64,000 bases of DNA from Cymbomonas tetramitiformis (taxonomy: Eukaryota > Chlorophyta > Pyramimonadophyceae > Pyramimonadales > Pyramimonadaceae), in contig LGRX02035493.1 in the NCBI GenBank assembly GCA_001247695.2, positions 62,001 through 126,000 of the forward strand, written 5' to 3'. This document shows, piece by piece, positions 42,030 through 50,944 of the stretch. The notes beneath the pieces were generated by a model. It saw only the letters and a program-made list of their open reading frames with translations. It made no database searches and had not been told where the DNA came from. The first letter of the stretch is position 1. The number at the start of each line of letters is the position of its first letter. A program made the position numbers and the translations under genes.

Positions 42030-44357
42030 ATGGCGACATCTACACGAGCTCGCAAACGCCTATTGAAGGACTCCGACTTGGACGCCTCTATACGGCTTTT
42101 GGATGCGGTTCGGGACACTCCGACCGCTAGCACTCCACCTGTGGTGCCCCCTGCTGTTTCCAGCAACTCCGACACCGCTGTCGCGTTGCGGAAACATCTT
42201 GTTGACCAGCACGCCGCTGTTGACGTGGTCTACAAGGGGAGGTTGCATCGGGCTTGGGCCAAGGGTATCCGCGAGGATATCCTTGGTTCCAAGAAACATC
42301 ATTATCGTGGTACTGACGACACCGACCGCCTCTCCGAGTTGGTGGTGCAGCTTCGGACCGAGTTTGAGTCCGCTGGACTGGACTTGACCCCCTTTGACCT
42401 CGACGACCCAACCTCTCTGGTTATCGAGAAGGTGAATGGGCTTCTCTATGACGTCTTGGCCCTCGTCGTGGAGCGGAACTCTGTGGCCGACACCTGGCTT
42501 CGGGGTACGGACTCTTCGGCTGACCGAGATGGGCGTCGAGCTCTCATCGACATCATCAAGGGGAGCGTGCCGGCGTTCTTACGCGAGAGCCACCAGCAGG
42601 AGCACGCAGCGCTTCGTTATCCCGCAGGCGTTGACCCGCAGCCGATCTTGGCTCGTGAGCAACGTCTGGTGCGGGATAACCGCGCTCCTGACTGGCGGCC
42701 CACTGACGAGACCCGCAAGCTCTCGTTGTACAACCGCCTCGACCCGGTCTTCTACGCGGCTGTGAAGGTGCGATATCCGCTTGCGGGTGACCTCGGCGGA
42801 GTTACTCTCCGCTCGCTGCAAGCTCTCGTCGTGGCCATCTTCCAGGCATGGGCACAGTCGGACGAGGGGGCGTCGGCACGTGAGAAGCAGGTGCTGGGGG
42901 TGGACGGTAAGCCCTCCGCTCTGGTCACGTCGTCGGAGTACACGGTACTCCTCGAGGAGATCGCGGCCTTAAAGGCCTTGGTGCGAGGTGGCCGTGCGGG
43001 CGGGGGACAGCAGCCGCAGCCGCAGCATCGGGGGAAGCAGCATCCGAGGGGGTTTCGCGTGGGTGCAGGCAACCCCCCCGCGGTCGGCTTTGACCGCGAC
43101 AGCATGAGAGCGAAGCCGCTGTGCCACCGCTGCCGCAAGGCCGGTAAAGGTGAGGTATATCACCCGTATCGCGACTGCCCGCTTGGCGGTCGCCAGCACT
43201 CACCAGCCACGGCCGCGGCTTTCTGCATTCCCATTGAGCAGGAGGACGCGGAGGGCCTGCACGCATTGGCGCTCGTGCAGGTCTTCCAGGACGCGGCGGA
43301 CAGTGGACCGGAGGCCTTCTCGCATGCGGCGTTGGCGTATGGTCCACCCGCGGTGCTCTCCGCGGACGGCGTCGGTGGGATCGACGTAGCGGCCTACGGG
43401 TTCAGCGTGCCGCCTCCGCCTTCTGGCGGGACCGACGACGAGGACATCTTGCGGCGGCTTGATGCCCTCACCTCTGAGGTTCAGGCCGCCCAAGAAAAGG
43501 TACATTACACTCACGCATCCTTTGTTCCTGGGAGTGCGGTTGAGGAGCATGCGTCGGCTCTGGTGTGTGGCCCTGCCGCTGCGGCGGGGATCACACCGGA
43601 GGGGCAGGTTCCGGCAGGTGGTGCGGCGGCATCGGCGTCCGCCGTGCCGGCCCCTGCTATGCCTGTTTCGCAGGCGAAGGATGTACGGCCCGCGCCAGTT
43701 CAATCGGCGCGGGTGACCACCACAGAGGCGACATGCGGTGAGTTCGGAGGCTTCGTGCAGACGGTGAATCACGCCGCCGTCCACCCCTCTGACCTGACAG
43801 GCTATGACACGGACGACTACGAGGATTACGCCGACGGTACTTTCGCGGTTAAGCCGCGGGCTCCGTCCGGTGCTGTCGGATGCGGTGTGCCGCCTTTCGG
43901 CTTCGGCACTCCGGCGATCGGCGCTCTCGCGGTGCTCTCTCTGTTGTGCATTTCTTTTGCAGGTGTATCTGCTTCGGCGTCCACAGCTTCTGCTGTGTCG
44001 GCATGTGCACCGGCTACGGAGGTGCCTTCGCCTGGTGGTGATCTCGATTGGGAGGCTCCGTCATTTTTCTCTACGAATGATTTTCTTGATCCGGTGATGA
44101 CGGCTCAGGGTCTCCTGTTGCTTGACGATGTGCCACAGCTTCAGCCGCCCGAGCCTCCTGACACTTTGAGCTTTTTAGCATTTCAGGATTTGGCTCAAGC
44201 GGATTTGGGTATTGACATGGCATTCTACTACGGCATGGCCTTACATGAGAGCGGACCTCTGGATGTTCAGCACTACTACGGTGCTGGTTACTTTACTTCC
44301 TACTATGGGATGGACTTCCGTGAGGCCACCGCTGACTACTTTGATACTGTCGATTGA
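42030..44357 (+). CDS. Gag protein with zinc knuckle and C-terminal hydrophobic module
   Basis: A 775-residue protein from the ATG at 42030 (MATSTRARKRLL). The frame is open 87 codons further upstream, but the sequence TTTTCTCTGGCTTTCAG just before suggests a leader splice acceptor, and the related Gag at 22500 starts in the same way. A capsid-like helical core (about 60-300) has NGLLYDVLALVVE and RDGRRALIDI. A coiled-coil-like EEIAALKAL is followed by a basic region. The knuckle CHRC..H..RDC (CX2CX9HX4C, about 365-385) binds RNA in this family. Then come an Ala/Pro-rich stretch, an acidic TDDYEDYADG patch, GCGVPPFGFGTP, a hydrophobic segment (IGALAVLSLLCISFAGV, about 627-645) and a Tyr/Asp-rich end. 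There is no protease or RT. The hydrophobic segment is unusual for Gag. Confidence 0.8.
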   Translation: MATSTRARKRLLKDSDLDASIRLLDAVRDTPTASTPPVVPPAVSSNSDTAVALRKHLVDQHAAVDVVYKGRLHRAWAKGIREDILGSKKHHYRGTDDTDRLSELVVQLRTEFESAGLDLTPFDLDDPTSLVIEKVNGLLYDVLALVVERNSVADTWLRGTDSSADRDGRRALIDIIKGSVPAFLRESHQQEHAALRYPAGVDPQPILAREQRLVRDNRAPDWRPTDETRKLSLYNRLDPVFYAAVKVRYPLAGDLGGVTLRSLQALVVAIFQAWAQSDEGASAREKQVLGVDGKPSALVTSSEYTVLLEEIAALKALVRGGRAGGGQQPQPQHRGKQHPRGFRVGAGNPPAVGFDRDSMRAKPLCHRCRKAGKGEVYHPYRDCPLGGRQHSPATAAAFCIPIEQEDAEGLHALALVQVFQDAADSGPEAFSHAALAYGPPAVLSADGVGGIDVAAYGFSVPPPPSGGTDDEDILRRLDALTSEVQAAQEKVHYTHASFVPGSAVEEHASALVCGPAAAAGITPEGQVPAGGAAASASAVPAPAMPVSQAKDVRPAPVQSARVTTTEATCGEFGGFVQTVNHAAVHPSDLTGYDTDDYEDYADGTFAVKPRAPSGAVGCGVPPFGFGTPAIGALAVLSLLCISFAGVSASASTASAVSACAPATEVPSPGGDLDWEAPSFFSTNDFLDPVMTAQGLLLLDDVPQLQPPEPPDTLSFLAFQDLAQADLGIDMAFYYGMALHESGPLDVQHYYGAGYFTSYYGMDFREATADYFDTVD

Positions 44358-44685
44358 CTTCTTGCTCACTCTGGAGGCACACCAACATGGTGGTGTGCAG
44401 AACTCCTGTGACTTCAAAGACTTCTTCAATCTGGTTTATGTTTTGCTTTGACACCTTTGAAATCTTCACTTTGACTTGCTGGCACAGAGCCTTTCAGTGG
44501 TTTAGCAGGACCTTAATTGCCTGTGAGTTTCTGCTCTTGTGCTAGCTAGAGGGTTCTAATTTGTGTATCAGAATTGCACAGTTGGATTAGCAGTTGGACT
44601 TGTCACCTAGCTCCTGCCCTAACACTAACAGCCTTACATTTTCTGACTCTCCTAGCCAGTCACCACCCACAGTGCTGGGGTGGTG
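44358..44685 (+). other. 3' untranslated region and polypurine hairpin
   Basis: Contains GACTTC/CTTTGAC-rich text without coding features. CACCACCCACAGTGCTGGGGTGGTG ends at the LTR and forms a CCACCC/GGGGTGG hairpin. Confidence 0.55.
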
Positions 44686-44940
44686 TGCTGAAATCTGTAT
44701 AGGCAGCCCTGACTGGGAGTCCCGGTGCAGGCCCCTATGACAGATTCCTAGGACCAACACTGGACTACTGACTGATCTGTAGGTTCGTACTGTGACACAC
44801 GCTGTGTCACAGGTAGGCTAGACACCGAGACCGTCCGAGACCGTTCCGGGTATATCTAGCTTAGGGTTTATTTATCTTATACAGTTTATCCTCACGAGTA
44901 CGGGACTTTCTGATATCTAGTGTACTTGGATATTCCGGTA
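44686..44940 (+). repeat. Right LTR
   Basis: 255-bp partner of 41377-41631. Confidence 0.92.
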
Positions 44941-44951
44941 CCAGCAGTGTA

Positions 44952-47590
44952 TGTCGCATTTTCCATTTTCCATTATATGTAGTTTTCGACAGTTTCCCGC
45001 ACGCTAAACCGTCATTTGTTAAATATGCAATTTTAACTTAAGGCAGAACGCTTTCTCTCTTGCGGTGTGCCCCAGCAACGAATTCTAAGATCATGGATTC
45101 GGATCTAAGTAGCGTGTGGCTATAACATATCATCATATATTCCTGTCGAGTACGTGGGTACCCGCTTCGCGTAGAATTCTAAACTATATATCGCATAACG
45201 ATCGCAACTATTGGAGGTTTCAAAATCCCGAAATTCCACCTACTATACCCAAATGAACGCGTCAACCCACACCGAGATGTGTGGCTGACCGTTACGTTTG
45301 GTGCTATTCGTTTTGGAAAGAATCCATGTATAAACAACTATTTTTTATAACGCTTCCCTCGCCCGCGATGCGCATGCTCGCTTGGAAGCGAGCGCTCGGT
45401 TGAGGGAAGAAACCCTAGCGGAATGCGGACGCGTGGACGCGGTTGACACCTGCGTTTCAGCTAGATAGAGGTGACAATGCACTGCCAGACCCTCAGTATA
45501 ATTTCCTCATATATATGCGTATATGATACAATATGCGTGATATGCTCATGCCGTGCAGTATGCGTCCATGTCGGGCGTGAGCACCGCTAAATACTGTACT
45601 CCTACTGACTAGTCACTATCTCAGGATGGACTCATCTGACTCAGGGGTCATGACCGTTTGCACCGGTCAGAGCGGCCCGAGGAGTACACTGCCGGATGCT
45701 CAATATGATTTTGGTATGCTTATATGACATGCGCGATATTCTCATGTTGTGCACTATGTGTCCCTACTGGGTGTGAGTCGAGATGATGGCTGGCTCGAAT
45801 CACGCCCATTACCCGGCCCTCCCTCACAACGGTATAAACCGCCCAACATCCTGATTCCGGATGAATCTTACTCTCGTGAAAAATATGTTGTTCCCGCTAA
45901 CACTAATTATAATGTATATGCAAAGGTGTGTCGTGTTTGGTATACGCACTTACGCGGTAGTATACCGAACACATGGGAGAGTGAAAGGAGGCGTGCGTGC
46001 ATGAGTGACATACTTGCACGCCGCTCCACATCGCGAACCTGCTCCATGATTTCCCCGAGCTCACCTAGAACGCCATCGTCGTCGTCCTCCGCAACGAAGC
46101 CTTAGGCGGAGCCATTCACGTCCCCCGTCGCTCCGCGCCAAGCCATCACCACCGCTGGCGCACTATACTGCCGCACTGCGGCCGCCCCGCAATGGGCAAC
46201 CTGCTGGAAAACGTGGCAGAGGGTTGCCACTCGGTTCCTCGGTAACGTGGGAAATTTGTCGCCATAGGGGTTTTTTGTCGTCAATAGGGAAATTTGCCAC
46301 CACGACCAACAAAAACTCGCCTACGATTTAGGTTCGTGACGACACACAATGTCACATGCCGATTCGGACTAGAACGGCTGTGGCCTGAGTCGTGCGGCTA
46401 GTTAACATTATCCTAACACAATGATCCATATATGAAAAGTGATATTTACATACTAGTTCTTGTTTCGTGACCCAAGTGACAGTGACACGGGTTGGAATCC
46501 GGGAGTACGCTGTGAAACACTGTGACTGTTGAGTGCAGTGACACTATCACGGTAAAGATTCCGGCAGGAAATACCCTGTGGAACCATTTTCACGCACGCA
46601 AAGGAAAGAGTGCCCCACGGTCGAGACCCGGCCTTTACGCGTGTTACAGATCTATAGATAGGGACGAGAGATGATCCTCGAACCCTTTAACGTGCAGATA
46701 AGGGACAGAAGTGAACAAACCCTTTGATGCAAGGGGCCGTGGGAGAATCAACATCTTGTGTTATGAGCGCTATTGTAGGAAACGATTACCATGCATAGCG
46801 CCACAAATGCTCAAGCTTACAATTTTGGGTCTCCGAGATGGACCTCAAGTGCATACGGCCGTCAGTCTATCGGTAGGCGATAGTAGGCTCCAAAATCCCA
46901 CAACAGACTTGGTTTTCAGGTCGTGAGAGGGGCCGCACCCCCCCCAGGCCGTGGAACCATGAGGTCAAAGGAGAGTTCAGATTCCCCGAGGAACAAAGCG
47001 TCGGCAGCCTATCTGTGGTTACTAGTTTCTAACACATAACTTGGCGGATTATGTACAGACCGTGCACCTCTCCTTGCTCGCTAAGTCAAGAAGCATCCGC
47101 TACGCAGCTGCAGGTGATTGCTACCCCAATTCATGTTTTCGAACGTCCTTGGCAAGGTATCTGCGAACGCGGGTTGCAGAAAATAAGACAGGCTCCTCAA
47201 ACCATCCCGTCATCCGGATGCTACAAGCCTGGCACGTCTCGAGTTGAAAAGAAAGAGCTCGGATAGGCGAGACGCCCTCTCAGCCGCCGGCACTCTCGCT
47301 CGGATTCAACCCCGTGGTCTCGTGGCTACCGTCTGAAAACTTGCCAAGCCAACTTTGACCGACTATCCAAACATACCTGGTGGGTTTTGGTACCATCTGC
47401 GAAGGCACACCCCTGGCCGAGCCTATAGTGCCACGTTATATTTGAGGCGGCCATCGGACTGCCATCACGGGGGCAACTCACCGAGCTCGAGGGCTAAAAA
47501 ACGCAGGAAGACACCACTCTTTCGGTCGGAGACCAACAGCTCCGCCGGAAGGCCCAGGGCTCTCAAGGTAAAATAACTACACAGATTGAT
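44952..47590. other. Stretch without a recognisable gene
   Basis: Many short frames, none convincing. A diverged internal duplication is visible: a phrase with CACTGCC..CTCAGTATAATTT..GATATGCTCATG at 45478-45590 recurs at 45690-45780. 46340-46600 has GTGACA/TGTCAC-rich, LTR-like text, but no partner copy or target duplication was found. Confidence 0.45.
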
Positions 47591-47607
47591 GGTGTTTAAA
47601 CAACACC
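47591..47607 (-). terminator. Histone-type 3' hairpin of H2A
   Basis: In the sense of H2A it reads GGTGTTGTTTAAACACC, 29 bp after the stop: a 6-bp stem GGTGTT/AACACC with a 5-base loop. Confidence 0.75.
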
Positions 47608-47635
47608 AGTTTTGTTAGAGGGCTCAGCCGACTGT

Positions 47636-48010
47636 TTATTCGGCCTTCTTGCCGGTTTTCTTAGGGAGAAGCACCTGATGGATGTTGGGAAGCACGCCAC
47701 CACCGGAAATGGTGACCTGGCCAAGAAGCTTGGAGAGCTCCTCGTCATTGCGCACGGCCAACTGGATATGACGGGGGACGATGCGGGTCTTCTTGTTGTC
47801 ACGAGAGGCGTTACCAGCCAACTCGAGGACCTCTGCAGTCAAATACTCAAGCACTGCGGCAAGGTACACGGGGGCACCCGCGCCCACACGAGTGGCATAC
47901 TTGCCTGCCTTGAGATACCTGGCAATACGGCCGACAGGGAACTGGAGTCCCGCCTTCGCCGAGCGAGTCACGGACTTCTTCCCAGACTTTCCCTTTCCGC
48001 GGCCAGACAT
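47636..48010 (-). CDS. Histone H2A
   Basis: A core nucleosome protein of 124 residues. It starts [12 protein letters not shown] and has the H2A signature AGLQFPVGR, the histone fold with the [20 protein letters not shown] helix, the acidic-patch region [10 protein letters not shown], and the docking segment GGVLPNIH. It ends KKTGKKAE, without the SQ motif of H2A.X, so a replication-type canonical H2A. No intron. It is divergent with H2B over a 400-bp shared promoter, as common for H2A/H2B pairs. A TTTTGATTGG box lies about 140 bp upstream and a GGTGTT hairpin lies downstream, consistent with S-phase, possibly non-polyadenylated, mRNA. Length and sequence are complete. Confidence 0.97.
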   Translation of the reverse strand: MSGRGKGKSGKKSVTRSAKAGLQFPVGRIARYLKAGKYATRVGAGAPVYLAAVLEYLTAEVLELAGNASRDNKKTRIVPRHIQLAVRNDEELSKLLGQVTISGGGVLPNIHQVLLPKKTGKKAE

Positions 48011-48410
48011 GTTTGATTAGTAACTTGAAGTTGAGAGAACTGGTGTGAATTCCTGAGAGTTGTGATTAAAACGAACTCCTTGCCAACGCTTTAAAAGCTT
48101 CCTGAGCTGGTGACTTGAAATCTGGGACGGACAGGGCCAGTTCGAATGGCCAATCAAAATATCTCAAGGTTATTTCCAAAGATCGATGTTGGCAATCGAC
48201 AGGGTTTGTCAAAGATTACTGATCCTGCACTCTTGTATAAATTACTTTTCATTGGTCGATGAAGACCTCACTCTCAGCTTGCGTAATGATCCGGAAGTCG
48301 TCACTTTTACGACCGCTCTCTCGGCTATAATATGAACCCGAATTCAAGCTATCATTCAAAACATACACTTTACTCCCTGCAATACCACACCCAATCTCTC
48401 ATACCTGAAA
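48011..48410. promoter_or_regulatory. Divergent H2A/H2B promoter
   Basis: 400 bp lie between the start codons. The TATTTTGATTGG box for H2A is at 48150-48161 (plus-strand CCAATCAAAATA). The related TTTTCATTGGTC for H2B is at 48246-48257, 154 bp before its ATG. A TATA-like CTATAATATG is at 48325-48334, about 80 bp before the H2B start. Another AT box, GTATAAATTA, is at 48236. Confidence 0.65.
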
Positions 48411-48776
48411 ATGGCTCCCCCGAAGAAGGCTGAGAAGACCCCTGCGAAGAAGACTGTCGCCAAGTCTACTGATGGCAAGAAGAAAAAGTCGAAGAAGTCT
48501 GTGGAGTCCTATAAGATTTACATCTACAAGGTGCTCAAGCAGGTGCACCCTGACACTGGGATCTCTAGCAAGGCTATGAGTATCATGAACTCTTTCATCA
48601 ACGATATTTTCGAGAAGATTGCTGGTGAGTCTGCCAAGTTGGCGAGGTACAATAAGAAGCCAACCATCACTTCCCGCGAGATTCAGACCGGTGTGCGCCT
48701 GATCCTTCCCGGCGAGCTCGCGAAGCATGCGGTGTCTGAGGGCACCAAGGCAGTGACCAAGTTTACCAGTGCTTAA
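48411..48776 (+). CDS. Histone H2B
   Basis: A core nucleosome protein of 121 residues. A Lys/Ala/Pro N-terminal tail ([12 protein letters not shown], about 1-28) leads into the H2B fold: [68 protein letters not shown], ending AVTKFTSA with the conserved C-terminal lysine used for ubiquitylation in this family. No intron. It pairs with the divergent H2A. The hairpin GGTGTT...AACACC starts 34 bp after the stop. The sequence resembles plant H2B in its last residues. Complete. Confidence 0.97.
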   Translation: MAPPKKAEKTPAKKTVAKSTDGKKKKSKKSVESYKIYIYKVLKQVHPDTGISSKAMSIMNSFINDIFEKIAGESAKLARYNKKPTITSREIQTGVRLILPGELAKHAVSEGTKAVTKFTSA

Positions 48777-48809
48777 GCGCTTTCCCACCGTCACAACGCG
48801 TCATCAAAT

Positions 48810-48827
48810 GGTGTTTGAATTAACACC
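48810..48827 (+). terminator. Histone-type 3' hairpin of H2B
   Basis: GGTGTTTGAATTAACACC, a perfect 6-bp stem GGTGTT/AACACC with a 6-base loop, 34 bp downstream of the stop codon. Confidence 0.78.
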
Positions 48828-50366
48828 ACCTTTTCATTGATTTTTTCTCTCTCTTCTGTGTTGGCGGTCGGGTCACATACACTCTATGAGCTGCCGGCAC
48901 GACTTCGGCGACAGCACTGATCTCCAGTCTCCTTTGAAGCCACTTAAGCCTAACGGTGAAGTGACACTCCGGGTGGCACGCGTCTGTTTTGAGCCAGAAG
49001 GGAGGTCGGCCAACCGGGCATGAGCGTGTGCGTTGCTGAGCACGGCCGGAGCGTATTGCGTATACTGAGCAACCTGCGTGTTTTGAGAGCACGTGCCACA
49101 AGCGCAACGGTTGCGGTGCAACAGTAGTTGGAGAGAGTTTGCCCCTGTGGAGCTCTGTCCTGCTGCATGGGTGCCGGCGTAAAATCACGCTCATGAGGTA
49201 AAACAGACCTCCGCTAAGCCTCGTTGGAACGCCTGTCAAGGCTCCCGTTCGCAGCAACGATATCTGTAGAGTGTTGTAAGCACTTTCATATGTGGTAGGC
49301 AAGGTCCTGGCATGGGCATCTGCTTGCGTGTGCGGTGTTTTTGACAATCTGCGAGCAACTAGCGGTAGGGACATACTGGGGTGCTGATTACTCAGCTACG
49401 CGCCAAGATATACGTGGTGGTTCAGCCTTATCATATTTCTCTTATGAACCACCCACTCAACTGGTTTCTTTTAAATGCCTTGTCTGCATTGGCGCATGCT
49501 TGCCTCACTTTTTGGGGTTGCTCTGTAAACTCTCCTAAATCCTGATGTTGACCCCGGTTGAAGCCAATTGTCAGTAGCTTGGTTTCAGAAAACAAGCGCT
49601 GCATACCAATGGTTTTCCCCCAACTCTTTCAAATTATCCTTGGTATTAGCCAAACCGTGGATTCCGGTTGACCCATTAAACTCTTAAATTGGCCTGTCTT
49701 CGAGCTGAGGACATAAGTATCTTGTCCGGGTGCCCAACATACTCGATCAACTCAGTAGCCAGTAGCAATTCATGGAACTTGTCTAACGTATGGCACTTCA
49801 CTACCGTTAGGTTGAAATAACTCACTCACCCCGAGGTATTTTTGTGAAAACACCTCTGTGTGCGGTCGTATATAAAACAAAAAGTAGAACATTGCCAGCT
49901 CGATAGCTTGCTCACAATACAATCTTCAAGTATGATTCTGGTTTCTATAAAGACACCTGCATATTCGTGTTACTATATATCTGTATTTGACACTGGGATC
50001 ATAAGGGAAACCGTAGTGCTGGGGAATACGGTAGTGCTAACAGTATATATAAACGAATGCTTTATCGAAAAGTCTACAAAACTATCGGGGATGTATGAGT
50101 TGCAAGGGCTTTAAGCATACAGTATCATGGTAGGTATGAACTTCGCACCTCGGTAGTGGGGAAGCTGGGGATGTTTCAACGGTGTGAGCAGTCATTGAAG
50201 TGGCGCTCATTCGCGCGAGGAAAAAGTCATCGATATGTACCTAGTTGTTTGATCCAATCCCCATTATCGAGAAGTATATAATATGCACTCCGATGGAGTT
50301 ATGTACCACAAGGGTCGCGGGCGTGCTTCTAGTTTCACAATGATTAGGCATGAAAGTCGCGCTGTA
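48828..50366. other. Stretch without a recognisable gene
   Basis: A 184-codon minus-strand frame (48820-49374) and smaller ones have no recognisable features. Composition is neutral, and no long repeats with other parts of the window were noticed. Confidence 0.45.
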
Positions 50367-50429
50367 GGATGTTGGGAATCGAACCCAAACCGGCGGGCTG
50401 TAAAGAAGCCCGCCGGTCTCCGAGCATCC
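50367..50429 (-). ncRNA. tRNA-like small structure, copy 1
   Basis: On the minus strand a 63-nt segment begins GGATGCT and ends AACATCC, which pair as an acceptor stem with one mismatch. Inside are a 10-bp hairpin (ACCGGCGGGC/GCCCGCCGGT, 9-base loop) and a T-arm-like TTGGGTTCGATTCCCAA with the B-box consensus GGTTCGATTCC. There is no room for a normal D-arm or A box, so it is not an ordinary tRNA gene. It could be a tRNA-like 3' processing signal, a SINE head or a tRNA relic. Confidence 0.4.
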
Positions 50430-50561
50430 CGTCAATTTAGAATGGCTAGTGGAAAAGACGGATGCCGCCAGGAGCATTGATGGCGGCTTCAGAAAAGGCA
50501 CTGCATATACGGCAACCTGCAAAAGAAAATCACTGCTCAGGAATAAAGAAGAATTCCTCTT

Positions 50562-50621
50562 CGGAATTGAACCCAAACCGTCAGGCGGGATATAAGGACG
50601 CCCGACGGTCTCCAAGCATCC
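50562..50621 (-). ncRNA. tRNA-like small structure, copy 2
   Basis: A related minus-strand segment: GGATGCTTGGAGACCG..., a hairpin ACCGTCGGGCG/CGCCTGACGGT, then TTGGGTTCAATTCC. One stem pair differs from copy 1 on both sides (G:C versus T:A), which keeps the stem. The 3' acceptor half is not conserved, so this copy is probably decayed. Confidence 0.35.
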
Positions 50622-50939
50622 CTATATCGCAGGAAATCATAATCGGCTGCTGGCGGGATGCGGCTCATGTGAGAACTATCGCAGGATTCGAAGGCCATGC
50701 ACACAAAAACAAGGTCAATATGAAATATCGACAAAGAAAAGTAGCGCGCAAAAATCATTGGTCAAACAAAAATGCAAGCCGCTCAGACAGCAGGTAGGCG
50801 CAAGATGAGAGCTTGAAGAATAATGAAGACGTTGCCGACCAGGGTCATGCCATATCCATTTGTGTCGCGGGGCCGCGCCGCGCGTCTCCCGATAGGAGTG
50901 GTGAGATGATCTTGAATCACGAGATGCGTAAACATCTGA
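50622..50939. other. Short stretch before the LARD, nothing recognised
   Basis: No gene is seen. It ends next to the TSD TGTTC (50940-50944). Confidence 0.4.
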
Positions 50940-50944
50940 TGTTC

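Larger units (their letters stand above)
41377..44940 (+). mobile_element. 3.6-kb Gag-only LTR element, intact ends
   Basis: 255-bp LTRs lie at 41377-41631 and 44686-44940 with about four differences, TG..TA ends and TSD CCAGC. The primer-site region GGTCGTGGCCCCATCCACG follows the left LTR; it is a variant, not a perfect initiator-Met match. GGGGTGGTG precedes the right LTR. One long gag gene fills the interior and there is no pol. A near-copy of the LTR and leader is at 14833-15208. Confidence 0.92.
39434..44946 (-). mobile_element. Gag-only LTR element, minus, with a second element nested in its LTR
   Basis: TSD GTGTA lies at 39429-39433 and 44947-44951. The 3' LTR is 39434-39608 and the 5' LTR is 41201-41376 plus one base at 44946, because another element with TSD CCAGC (41372-41376, 44941-44945) landed one base from the LTR end. 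The primer site GGTTATGG follows on the minus strand at 41200. GGTGGTG with a CACCTCA..TGAGGTG hairpin precedes the 3' LTR. Only one acidic protein frame is present. Confidence 0.88.

Noticed and set aside
42060..43784. Many additional long frames on both strands in the gag region
   Set aside because: GC-rich codon use of the real gag frame keeps other frames open; none has its own motifs or a sensible start.
46340..46600. LTR-like text rich in GTGACA/TGTCAC
   Set aside because: No partner copy, primer site or target duplication found; left as unannotated.
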